This document shows, piece after piece, positions 39,901-42,893 of a DNA stretch of 64,000 nt. Within the stretch, counting starts at the first letter, position 1. The number at the start of each line of letters is the position of its first letter. The notes beneath the pieces were generated by a model. The model ran no database searches. It was not told where the DNA came from and saw only the letters and a program-made list of their open reading frames with translations. Source of the DNA: an uncultured Prevotellaceae bacterium (GTDB lineage: Bacteria; Bacteroidota; Bacteroidia; Bacteroidales; Bacteroidaceae); contig CAMVPA010000003.1 in NCBI GenBank assembly GCA_947169245.1, positions 1 through 64,000 of the forward strand, in the 5' to 3' direction. Both the position numbers and the translations under genes were made by a program.

Positions 39901-42801
39901 TTCGGCTGTATTTACGGTGGTGGCTACGGTAGTGAAATATCGCTCAGTTCGACCAATGCCAACCCGTGCGAAGTTGCAGGACAGATAGGTGGCAACACCA
40001 CGGTAAATATGTCCGGCGGTAAGGTGAAGGCGAGCGTCTTCGGTGGCGGTAAGTTGGCCGCGGTTAACGGCAACACCACGGTCACCGTCAGTGGTGGCGA
40101 GGTGGGCCTGAACAAGGTGCGTAAGAGTGACGGCTACGTCATGTATGGTAGCGACAGTCAGGGCAACGTCTATGGCGGTGGTCGAGGCAGTCTGACAGAT
40201 GCCCGAATGGGTGTTGTCAAGGGCAACACCAACGTCAACATCACCGGTGGTAATATCTACCATAATGTATATGGTGGCGGTGCCCTGGCTTCAGTAGGTA
40301 CCTTCAACCTCTCCGACGGCGCAGGAAATCCGCCCTACATGCCTGTTCCCGGTATCCCATACGGATGGACCGAGGGCACCGGTACGGCCACCGTCAACGT
40401 CACGGGCGGCACCATCGGTATCAGTGGCCGTGACAACGGCTTTGTATTCGGCTCATCGCGTGGTGACGTTTCGCGGCCCGTGGCTGTTGGCTCATCCATT
40501 CCTGTTGATCCGTACCTGAAGGTGGCTTGGGTGGACAAGGCCGTAGTCAATATCGGTAACTCGGAAGCCAAGTCAACAGACGCAGATTACCTGACAAAAC
40601 CCCTCATCAAGGGCTCTGTCTATGGTGGCGGTGAGAATGGTCACAACTATACGAATGCTACGGTGAACGTCTATAGTGGTACCATCGGTATCACCGATAC
40701 CAATGACAAATGGTATGACTACTTGGGTGAAGATGAATTAGTTGGATTAAGTGATAAAGAGCGTACAGAACGCAATAAGAAATACCAAAGTGATCGCGGT
40801 AACGTCTATGGTGCCGGTAGTGGTGCAGATACCTATACAGCTGCAGATGGCACGGAACGTTACAACCCGAAGACCGGCATGGTGGGCGGTAACACGTTTG
40901 TCAACATTATGGGCGGTCATATCGGACGCTCGGTCTATGGTGCCGGTTCCATGGCTTCGGTGGGTAACATCACGAACGGTACTGATACGCTCGACGTGAC
41001 CAAAGCAAAACATTATAATGAGACTAACAGCTTCGCCCTGAGCTGGCCGTATGAGTTCGTGTTCTCGCCAACAACAGGTAAGACCATTGTCAAAGTGAAG
41101 GGCGGTCATATCGGTACCGAGGGTATCGATGGCGGTGACGTCTATGGCGGTGCCCGCGGTAAGGCTGGCGACCGCTACGCGATGGCACACTTTGCCAATG
41201 TGAGGGAGACCCACGTAACGGTTGACTTCCCCTATAACGACGAAGACCCGTCAACGCTGACAGGAAGTGCTAACTATGCGAAGAACTGTATTGAGGGTGC
41301 CATTTATGGTGGCGGTGAGAACGGTCACGTCAATGAAGATACCTACGTGACGCTGAAAGACGGCTTCATCGCGAAATCCGTGCTTGGCGGTGGCCGCGGT
41401 GAGGGTACATACACCGGCAAGCTGTTGAAAGTCGGAACGGGAAAGGGACGTGCCGGTGGTCCTCCTGTTGAAGCCCAATATACAAGGGCCAAGCAAATCT
41501 ATGACTGGCTCTCTGGCAAGGTCTATGGCAACACGCACCTCACCATCGTGAAGGGTCGTATCATGCACAATGTCCTTGGCGGCGGCAACTTGGCTTCCGT
41601 CGGTAAGGGTAGCTATTCCAGCGGTACGGACGACTACTACACGACTGGCTATGGTGAGACGCTTGACGGGCCTCTGTGGGACGGTGTGAGTGCAAATAGC
41701 CAGGCTTTCCTGAACAGCGGTAACACCTACGTGAACGTCTTTGGTGGCGAGATAGGCTCTATGGAGTTGTATGACGGTCTGCCCGCAGGCAACATCTTCG
41801 GTGGTAGCCGTGGTGTGGCTACACCTAACCTCAGAGAGTCGTATCGTTATCTGTATAATCCTGAATGGCTCAATGGTTATGTCAACGAGACGCACGTCAC
41901 CATCGGCGGAGGCTATGTTTGCGCAGCTGCTTGCACGGACAAGAACAGTACGGCACATGCTGTCGGAGAGATGATGAGTCTGCAGGAGTTAAGAAAGGCG
42001 TTTGAGGGTCTAACCGACATCGTTGCAGCTGATGGTACTCCAAGTGATACCTATTGGACGGCCATCGACGACTCTAAGCTCAAGATCTGGGGCTCTGTCT
42101 ATGGCGGTGCTCAGGATGGTCGTGTACGCCGCGATGCCAACGTAACGGTCAATGCCGGTGAGATAGGTGTTCCCTACACCACTGCCAACCAGACGGCTTT
42201 CGGTACCAGCGACATTGACAACGTGCAGTGGCTGCACCGTGGTAATGTCTATGGAGCAGGCTCGGGTATCAGCATGTATAAGTTCGACGCCAACGACGAT
42301 GATGACACTTCGGACCTTGTGGACTACTACGAAGGCAAACTCAGCGAGGTGGGCAACAGTCAGTATTCAGGTACGGTGCTTCGCTTCACGAACGTGGACA
42401 TCCTTGGCGGCGTCATCCACCGTAATGTCTATGGCGGTGGCTCGATGGGTAGCGTAGGTCCTCCTGCCATTCCACCCACGAGACCAGACGTGGCCGACAA
42501 GAAGGGCGATACCACCACGCATGGCGGAAAAACGGGTTGGCAGTCGCAGAACACCGTTAACATCAAGGGTACGGTAGGTACACCGTTCAACGCCGAGAAG
42601 GGATGGAAGTACAACCAAAACTATGGCGGTGAGGTCTATGGTGCTTGCCGTGGTATGTCAAACTTGAATGCGAATCAGTATGCTACTTCCGTCTGGACTG
42701 AGGTCAACGTCAAGAACGGTGCTGTCATCATGGGTAATGTCTATGGTGGCGGTGACAACGGTTTGGTGAAGAAGGATACCGACGTGAAGATCGGTGAATA
42801 A
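18946..42801 (+). CDS. Giant (about 7951-residue) secreted YGGG-repeat protein
   Basis: ATG 18946 is preferred over GTG 18886, because the latter would translate the REP hairpin; from the ATG a signal peptide of about 38 residues ends in V-W-G-Q. Residues 40-380 hold beta-trefoil-like units (Y-Y-I-V-N-x-x-T-G-K-Y). Residues 384-458 match a chitobiase C-terminal-like fold (G-G-T-I-Y-Y-T-T-D-G-T-T-P). Residues about 1446-1532 are GLUG-like (G-G-I-V-G-H, G-G-I-V-G-Y-N). From about residue 2130 to the end the protein is (V/I)-(Y/F)-G-(G/A)-(G/S/N) repeats, well over 100 of them, arranged in kilobase-scale duplicated modules. It ends abruptly in the repeat (K-K-D-T-D-V-K-I-G-E) with no T9SS tail. 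The trefoil, chitobiase-like and GLUG parts suggest glycan binding and adhesion. Function is inferred; no catalytic motif is seen. Confidence 0.75.
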   Translation: MTRIMNVNGKFTDIYSYVKNILFLMVLLTVGGTSVWGQAPFTLTTADDVTNGTEKLYWMESYGATGFYMIAHTNNVNNNNNTYVSTSNMPNERMLWYFMDAGDSYYYIVNKSTGKYLKLTGSLGGDNSVQLAVFGSGGDAYKFALGGSEGQWIFYPKSGSNSYWVNKQGGNVSYSTSGNKTWLKSSNWGGAPDDNSKWNIVLKDEVEWAHPFEDSTNDLVHYYTIRNHQNNGFYMSTQGSETNVTVSNQNNNKRVWLFKEASSDASIPNMKYYYIVNVETGKYMYYNGAATDGASEVANAINYQEHSGGEEVRYQFAILNAKGSNYSAYSIMPKSMIANYDNKNTSLGPSSLSDGQTIKTTKDRGSDNNPNHWTIEAVDNYLTAPAITYDKATNKFTITSTEGGTIYYTTDGTTPTASTGIAYPEGGFVMTNEMTEIKAVAVVSPAKITPVATKEINTYTFKIVNASYKVAVIKTEKLPEGTPLNAYTDIPADIRSEYLSEESVYFRSFAGSEGVGDDVTQATLENHNQIHQTPTGGDANIYVNYTTTHLMEKFLHLRAFRTFNVKVNSSGYKFLWDDNSGTNVDQEAAAGETTTKAEKPYMWYFGGNDPYAVFVQNVGTSRYLRYASPNLTLEGSETFIMKDSDPLKIVSEEGTGTVTLQNAAGETIDLIVTPVALPLHFCLIDKAGQVIDNDISYTGDFSLPAAWRSPLCTYKYYKAASESGGTFTFDEGNRITGIEGLGDGNVIYVTYDVDTDQLDLDGRNSLEIKDKVNLTYRLQFSGGTNFYQEDGKDGVMTETRKPVYPYSNGDASLYVYGNERWEEQLASGATTRTRWLWFIEPGRKLTKDNTLADLDPYHVKISSYQTQTSYKVSDSETRNFHSYLKTYKPDGYNAIVTGVTNDNPLVTGKAKDQEADNSDATQYMLLGPSLSQLKLVTVEAISDGTTTERRTVNSFEQYWKNNPTVQDKLTTEVTTVGRNVKLTPTQKTELEHVKVKDGVYVAWHVYEAWANSQPWKHNDDASGGEEPTTTKKFLNEEHVFQTIQMGDGTFQFVPTDIKPMLILLDQHGWEIVRLPLPSGPTDPKRPAFYADIHKYSSPMVERYHYWKTGTKDPGYHKYTVKDYATDKDDSSKEYTTAELGVFDASTNTGNLPDYESQAFVNGKERDWYVTYDVKSEYASTYAGAATKGATSAAPYLIKQNGLYAQYSGSGTSISTIATEPDIKSVPESMQWYLRPNFDIDEEMGYIYKGNPGAQEEADTKANIEAAYFAAGKNGFDPYNVQIQSVADESRYFTANTSGSTVTSLWAGTSTGISLQEMQMRQNDIIGLDQVDMKITNATFMVVTDRNGNMRLMPRFDNTKVMQSFTTLASPAKEGTDSIAQAFTLTMVPKVVNSSSEINAMGGYYMLGDNFTASGSIGTSTAPFKGTIEGQLDKTFDVSAPLVAYAEDATIKNIIIGSASITSGNDDAHAGAIVATALGDTRVYNCGVNGGSISGTNHVGGIVGHLDGNSRVINCYSYADIEGGSDKGGIVGYNTFKSTAGNLKTMVMNCMFYGDISRNNNVSPIYGGEIIENRKQNTESDMGLANYNYYAYETLKTGTINKYNCALAIEERYLKRFELYRQLLNSNKRLAAYYATGSASNADQMAKWVLETADRSITDPKPYPILKAQGTYPSIINYDTSNLDYYNEDRPEDRNKGLKIGELSVTISGVGDNAPTSASITDGSLTLTRTDKDFEHFNFNYDKVQLPYFDEVGSGNYGVDADGKSRVMVGWEITGMDVDPSVDDRASQGSFTTSDTWNGYNFADRKTWAKDLFSESGRIFSQGAYFDVPYGVTSITIKPHWAQAVYVADEYLDVVYNTSYGAGNVTKLGKQFPTGKITIGGSEQTVYTSVNAATAKLGSGGVYDNAIVLVGNLHQGSVPKGNSKKFTMMSVDLDEDHEPDYSMIYHDNNRTTVDPIRFDFINMPGTAQAQKPNTAVQFRNAAVFDPLGWFEVTNTCLIYFSQFEYENKNKTAPAPIILLGGVFDQFVSTKVGSPTTTTYIHVGSNAWFKDFGNGTHSDGSGSTKHIPVSVTGGEYKDFHLTGTYNADAAPKDDDAECYISGGHFEECAGAGLEQINGNVRWQIYDADIDNFFGGGINDATPVQGTITTDIFNSHVGTFCGGPKFGNMQDGKDVTTTAKGCTFDKYFGAGFGGNSISKKKYYDKDGTQDFSSLQGYYEGGSGDKGKYYDGHTTEVRGASFLYGYKGPGVAVDFDYEFFVWTSGSTGARFFVKYATFSLAQCHNVSSTLTGCTINQNFYGGGSLGNVTGKATSILDGCTVHGNVFGGGYSASLPTIFFRTGGFTKYPNVNTNSGMFEEGEFSDTEEYNWKYDASVTLTNGGTGTYTDQSTGKKYVYSAIPLTGLGQVGETDVTVKGNTVVDGKIFDADGTDTGEQTGGVFGGGDESAVNGNAQVKIQKADDTADAPTVQNVFGGGNTADVNGDATMMMAQGTVTYDIYGGGKGAGTAVGGDVKVHFGKTFDDNGAVALTGSPTVTGNVYGGSALGNVNTTVTPATSTYDKTTQVNIYNGTVGGSVFGGGLGHDDTEDDTNDIVAKNYGATTVTMEAGTVSTAVYGGANENGVVKGNTTVSLTGGTVGTAPETATNIANTVFGGGYGQPTLVEGSVSVTIGTSAATPDNTKPTIYGSVYGGSALGGVNVNEAGDDQTAQTVAVNLYGGTINGNVFGGGLGQKTGVNEATSNIAARVGGSVNVLLDGAKLNCTFTGTDDNRMPASGQIFGCNNLNGTPKGQVMVHVKRTMGTDKSSPEALAKTRDQRGGLDPYSYDVAAVYGGGNQADYIPTDATITLPASDAENYETELNKKNAACAKVLIEGCDLTSIEYVYGGGNAAAVPATEVTILGDYIIDYVFGGGNGKSTTSFTNPGANVGSYNNTDYGSGKAVTKLVGGHIMYVFGGSNTLGNVRSGTSILMPDATSYPSPAYNCCAVRDIKEIYGAGNEAEQDGDVTLILGCVSNMKNVYGGARNANVKGGIDLVVTSGSFEGVYGGNDQSGTIQGPITLTIEETGCDPLIIDNLYLGGNQAAYSIYGYESDGRARTKAEYDALTAEQKAAEGLPYRDPILNVVSCTRIGKTSGEDLGGAFGGGYGTGAVMYGNPTVNINMIPGKFGADTNSDKIPDVLGTITNVYGGGKEANVEGNTTVNIGTEEKMAHRTSMGAELPEASRVEKDVLPAIITNNVFGAGKGLASDVTSALVTGNTTLTIGSGSIAKSVYGGGELSQVGGNTNITVRGGAIGDPTGTNAGETYGNVYGGGKGNTTNVRSGLVKGNTNITIENTLADATYATAHSVDEGSVITSPSIYHSVYGGGAHGSVGTYTYDASDIITAYTSGGAANITITGGTIGVNGHENGMVFGSSRGDVGAPESIYDKLAWVNSTNVVIGTEGQGTNHTTLHIKGSVYGGGENGHVRQNASVTIHSGMVGIAEELEEDPVGQKGTYYPYRGNVYGAGCGTDKYDSNTKYNPMSGYVGGTASVTIDGGHVVRDVYGAGSMGSVNESTTVTIDGDAMIGAEGSGGGYVFAAARGDASEPTMATVGSSNLIINGGTIWMDAFGGGQNGAVKGAVTVSMTDGTVKGDVYGGGALANTNTDNWVTDHLVYTDEAVTGLTVDSSPVDGYFTRSGSVGSYTYTPASGKAADATTYYRILKATNITMTGGTIEGKLYGGGLGQKTGINEATSDIAANVYSPVLITMSGGLATDVFGCNNINGAPQTAATIVISGGTIANSVYGGGNVAAFTGNTNVTMSDGSAGYIYGGGLGSTAIVTGDTRVAISGGTINQDVYGGGSQADVTGDVNVSVSGGEVKHDVYGGGALANTNTANTLEAAGTNSNRYFEVLNLKYKEDLPEGRPESDASNVKGYYTLSGSNYTPISSDTYASKNTKYYKQINLSEKAYNDVTNGTTKKTNVSLTGGVIGNAYGGGLGKLGTDGEPDGTGNVKAMVYGDVSVTVNGAAFTQDVESSAKNAPVTGRVFGCNNINGTPKGSVTVTVNSTRRIDGGAHVLKQFEVQGVYGGGNLADYDPTTFDVATEFGQRTRVIIDGCDATSISKVYGGGNAARVPYTDVTINGAFEIGYVFGGGNGGDMIYKNSAWIDNPGAYVTGYTNVLLKGGTIGQAFGGSDSRGSVGGSNVIQSSGGSCALHLVNLYGAGNGEEANSDGDINIRVSSCGDYSEIQNVYGGSYKANIKGSVTLTITSGIFTSVYGGNDRMGSIGGNITVNIEETDKCDKPIIIQNLYGGCYQTEYPGAGAETWNRDNPKTYTPFTRGKITVNVKAATRIDRIFGGSEEGLVNGDTEVNINMVRGSMSNHNAVLPSYYANPGAVLPSNISNITSNEWVVVTGLTANETSVVGYYTKSGEAEPYTYTIVDNTVNEGKAQSGVTYYKQAVKGDIANAIGTIGDVYGGGNIGNVNGHTTVNIGTETKAVFITEPEHLGTKGTDYTEVDGKFEAPVKGAHITGDVYGGCYAATVTDSTTVNICAKYDDERDEYVAVTEGAEGVTIAGSVFGGGKGIADSFTCAKGMVGDETNDGNDGTAGTRKGTHVLIGHGTIGKNVYGGGETGRVEWDTEVTVGYGNGTGGAKTPVIQGSVFGGGQGVVTHGYSALVRGNSSVTVQGDTKVGKSIYGGSEVATVGKYWVYTDPLPEGAPDVPDGVSFGMPYATRSGGECTVKVQGYAQVGPDDAANVSDDAGHVFGGGMGIKPNYKYDPTNASTLANSSKRMVIYNSTKYKPGDFRKTWDYFETDHNFVWEYFPQESDYLKYIETLALVSDTYVTIDGHTTVKGNVYGGSQNGFLQRDADVKIQSANVIVGTEGSFGNVFGGGKGVLRFDKAGRVRGDTKLTITGGTIHGSVYGGGELGFVGKFSYNKDTKEYSWQTIKDKDGNDKTPGLCTVNISGSTTIKGSVFGAGMGSDDTFECEQAMVRKTSVTISAGTVEKNVYGGGKVARVDQNAVVTLGVADASEDAAPDIKGSVYGAGQGVETHGYSGLARGNTTVTIQGTTKVGKSVYGGGEVAAVGRYGLDSSGMPSTLVSGGNCEVTIQDHAIIGYDGGGNVYGGSKGVDESLKTYTYVDNDHRPKRMMSYLSALYNDTNSAIWEYTASDHKYVWEYFDTREKYLNFLQTLALATDTHLTIDESATVNGSAYGGSESGFVQRNTEVEIKGSSHVGTTSPVLIGHVFGGGKGVRGFDKAGHVRGNTEVTIGGSAQVTGNVYGGGELGFVGKFNYTSDGKSYLWQNIKSKTPPPDSISTGASVVTITGGTIGSGSISTANHASGHVFGAGKGEALTFKCEPAIMRTASVSITNGTVYGNVYGGGQIARVDENTSVTIGDGDGVGSGSTPTSAPDIKGSVFGAGAGVETHGYSALVRGNTTVIVEGNAKVKKNVYGGGEIASVGKYSLNENNMPTSLVSDNLGINTVIVRGYAQIGYDGADENSGHLFGASKGVVPAYAYNTSDLAHSSKRMTLYTNSTDFPANKENVTWQYYATGSPFVWEYFDTEDKYETFLQTLALTTQAIVTVGGNATIKGNVYGGSENAFVQHHVSVTVNNGTIGTAGSYGNIYGGGKGLETFDVAGRVSGNVTLNVNGGTMHGSVYGGGELGIVKKNVTVEMTGGSVGNNLYGGGALADTNTDNWNISTNSWADATKKSALYTTHVIMKGGSIAHNAYGGALGRFEKGTSGTSGYESLVEPKVYGDILVELNGKTTVDEGTVTETPIASSAKGCIVEKVFGCNDMKGTPKGHVKVHVYATQNKNKGTIAQADKYAQYRKQSDYIDNYTTYVSELDALATEFGVIGNASYKSYKTILANTDWSGMEGTTNADKQAALLKQRNKALDDIRDLLAAKYDVQAVYGGGDLAEYKPFGPDANNTDADYKATKEFTEVIIDGCNLTSIKQVYGGGNAAPVPATDVSIVGTYEIDEVFGGGNGKDNYMLSSDSNSKWYENPGANVGYYNYTHYLTNGANGTGAEGNPYLAIENSAADEPTYHNASTKEYRQAWYMYGTGQAKTDIIGGRIHKVYGGSNEKGNISTLALSVYETATDCPIELDETYGAGKNAEIDGEARVSLECVDYTATLFGGATNADVNNDVTLNITNGHFGKVFGGNNTSGNIRGSITVNVKEQSCKPIVIGELYAGGYLAKYSVYGYSNEGTADAPDWKPRTKAEYEAEKSAAIAELGANPTEQQITEQLIAKGLYGYPKADPRVNIISATRIDEVYGGGYQADVIGSPHINVNMENGIVTAQYANADGAPFSVGSHTVSDTNGGYSYEVTEHPTGGNATLAIGTIGNIFGGGNQADIFGNTYVDIGTGEWFNWETKTTETISRKAAFITGNVYGGGNMGHVGNFTKTSGKPTSCTVGTGVCNVTVSNGDIGPNDMKMTASGGPDNAGHVFGAGKGSNHPDHDNDAYVDYANVTVNGTAWVKGDVFGGGEDGHVLHDTHVVIDGNCQIGNGHILNTTTSADRGVNRRYTAAEWAAGHLFVEGDPDITTPLSTEESALRTAAGSMFTASLPECASWPYRSPYAPHDKYGASGDEVASDGHTFYGNVFGGGSGYFPYASDHWNMKAGRVEGNTLLEIKGGHILTSAYGGGELANVGDGTLTGTQGKATVRMTDGTLGVPRTLAQIDAHPVTCYLFGAGKGDQHTHFNKDTNVKEVEMEVTGGRIYGSVFGGGEDGHVLGDVKMTIGNSDGTGPLIGTFGTSYVDGNVFGGGRGFSGEALTAGNVGGSVNLNIKGGTMLGSVYGGGRLGSVGYGLYDATDDANYGVMREDDKDDYGNATTYYTKETGDGLNKNGRGNIVVNISGGTIGNDYEYVYINEANAGSVDLSKIPNTPFDNDFTSFTEKQAVDENGLITTTASTKYKRLAHTKGGNVYGGSMGRIYKLNGNTISNWDKLGHAKSTTVTVSGNARIKSSVYGGSELGQVEGDTHVTFSGGTIGSEVKKTFGEAPNTTDITQYTFGCIYGGGYGSEISLSSTNANPCEVAGQIGGNTTVNMSGGKVKASVFGGGKLAAVNGNTTVTVSGGEVGLNKVRKSDGYVMYGSDSQGNVYGGGRGSLTDARMGVVKGNTNVNITGGNIYHNVYGGGALASVGTFNLSDGAGNPPYMPVPGIPYGWTEGTGTATVNVTGGTIGISGRDNGFVFGSSRGDVSRPVAVGSSIPVDPYLKVAWVDKAVVNIGNSEAKSTDADYLTKPLIKGSVYGGGENGHNYTNATVNVYSGTIGITDTNDKWYDYLGEDELVGLSDKERTERNKKYQSDRGNVYGAGSGADTYTAADGTERYNPKTGMVGGNTFVNIMGGHIGRSVYGAGSMASVGNITNGTDTLDVTKAKHYNETNSFALSWPYEFVFSPTTGKTIVKVKGGHIGTEGIDGGDVYGGARGKAGDRYAMAHFANVRETHVTVDFPYNDEDPSTLTGSANYAKNCIEGAIYGGGENGHVNEDTYVTLKDGFIAKSVLGGGRGEGTYTGKLLKVGTGKGRAGGPPVEAQYTRAKQIYDWLSGKVYGNTHLTIVKGRIMHNVLGGGNLASVGKGSYSSGTDDYYTTGYGETLDGPLWDGVSANSQAFLNSGNTYVNVFGGEIGSMELYDGLPAGNIFGGSRGVATPNLRESYRYLYNPEWLNGYVNETHVTIGGGYVCAAACTDKNSTAHAVGEMMSLQELRKAFEGLTDIVAADGTPSDTYWTAIDDSKLKIWGSVYGGAQDGRVRRDANVTVNAGEIGVPYTTANQTAFGTSDIDNVQWLHRGNVYGAGSGISMYKFDANDDDDTSDLVDYYEGKLSEVGNSQYSGTVLRFTNVDILGGVIHRNVYGGGSMGSVGPPAIPPTRPDVADKKGDTTTHGGKTGWQSQNTVNIKGTVGTPFNAEKGWKYNQNYGGEVYGACRGMSNLNANQYATSVWTEVNVKNGAVIMGNVYGGGDNGLVKKDTDVKIGE
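27262..28420 (+). repeat. FGCN module, copy A, of the second giant gene
   Basis: This roughly 1.1-kb coding module starts with F-G-C-N-N-L-N-G-T-P-K-G. It continues through Y-G-G-G-N-Q-A-D-Y, I-E-G-C-D-L-T-S-I, a conserved N-A-A-x-V-P segment, N-P-G-A-N-V, and a T-K-A-E-Y-D-A-L-T-A-E-Q-K helix, and ends near N-I-N-M. Copies B and C keep most of these landmarks in the same order. Confidence 0.7.
29149..29640 (+). repeat. FGSSRGD module, copy 1
   Basis: The segment V-F-G-S-S-R-G-D, then K-G-S-V-Y-G-G-G-E-N-G-H, then R-G-N-V-Y-G-A-G, then Y-G-A-G-S-M recurs in the same order about 11.3 kb downstream at 40441-40985. Confidence 0.7.
30993..31990 (+). repeat. FGCN module, copy B, of the second giant gene
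   Basis: It starts F-G-C-N-N-I-N-G-T-P-K-G. It keeps I-D-G-C-D-A-T-S-I, N-A-A-R-V-P and N-P-G-A-Y-V in the same order as copy A, but lacks the T-K-A-E-Y helix of copies A and C. It ends near N-I-N-M. Confidence 0.7.
32824..33969 (+). repeat. 1.13-kb supra-repeat, copy 1
   Basis: This copy runs from Q-G-S-V-F-G-G-G-Q-G-V through T-H-G-Y-S-A-L-V-R-G-N, a non-YGGG insert with V-W-E-Y-F, then L-R-F-D-K-A-G-R-V-R-G and E-L-G-F-V-G-K. The next copy follows directly. Confidence 0.8.
33970..35097 (+). repeat. 1.13-kb supra-repeat, copy 2
   Basis: It follows copy 1 without spacer and repeats the same landmarks: T-H-G-Y-S-G-L-A-R-G-N, V-W-E-Y-F-D, F-D-K-A-G-H-V-R-G and E-L-G-F-V-G-K. Start-to-start distances are about 1146 and 1128 bp. 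Confidence 0.8.
35098..35880 (+). repeat. 1.13-kb supra-repeat, copy 3 (truncated)
   Basis: It repeats T-H-G-Y-S-A-L-V-R-G-N, V-W-E-Y-F-D and F-D-V-A-G-R-V-S-G, but breaks off after E-L-G-I-V, where the array joins other repeat sequence. It is a partial third copy. Confidence 0.75.
36235..37750 (+). repeat. FGCN module, copy C, with helical insert
   Basis: It starts F-G-C-N-D-M-K-G-T-P-K-G. A predicted helical insert of about 95 residues, rich in K, Q, A and Y (nt 36300-36590), precedes Y-G-G-G-D-L-A-E-Y. I-D-G-C-N-L-T-S-I, N-A-A-P-V-P, N-P-G-A-N-V and a T-K-A-E-Y-E helix then follow in the order of copy A. The insert makes this copy about 1.5 kb long. Confidence 0.7.
40441..40985 (+). repeat. 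FGSSRGD module, copy 2
   Basis: It carries the same landmark order as the module at 29149-29640 (V-F-G-S-S-R-G-D-V, G-E-N-G-H, R-G-N-V-Y-G-A-G, Y-G-A-G-S-M) with a different connecting loop. Confidence 0.7.
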
Positions 42802-42807
42802 AAAAGA

Positions 42808-42824
42808 GGAGCGACAAACGCTCC
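42808..42824. terminator. Small hairpin after the second giant gene
   Basis: ggagcg/cgctcc arms around a five-base loop, seven bases after the stop codon of the giant gene. It is weaker than the hairpin that follows and may act with it. Confidence 0.45.
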
Positions 42825-42840
42825 GTCTGACACACAACGC

Positions 42841-42870
42841 AAAGCGGGAGCCCGGCTGGGCTCCCGCTTT
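42841..42870. terminator. Strong bidirectional terminator
   Basis: A perfect 13-bp stem (aaagcgggagccc / gggctcccgcttt) with a four-base loop has A-rich and T-rich arms, so it can work on both strands. It lies between the convergent ends of the giant gene (+) and the ExuT-like gene (-). Confidence 0.9.
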
Positions 42871-42893
42871 TATGATGGTCCGTGAGCGGAGGA

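Noticed and set aside
23236..42237. Minus-strand ORFs opposite giant 2 (for example 408 and 301 codons)
   Set aside because: Same cause: the glycine and valine codon pattern of the repeat leaves the reverse frame free of stops.
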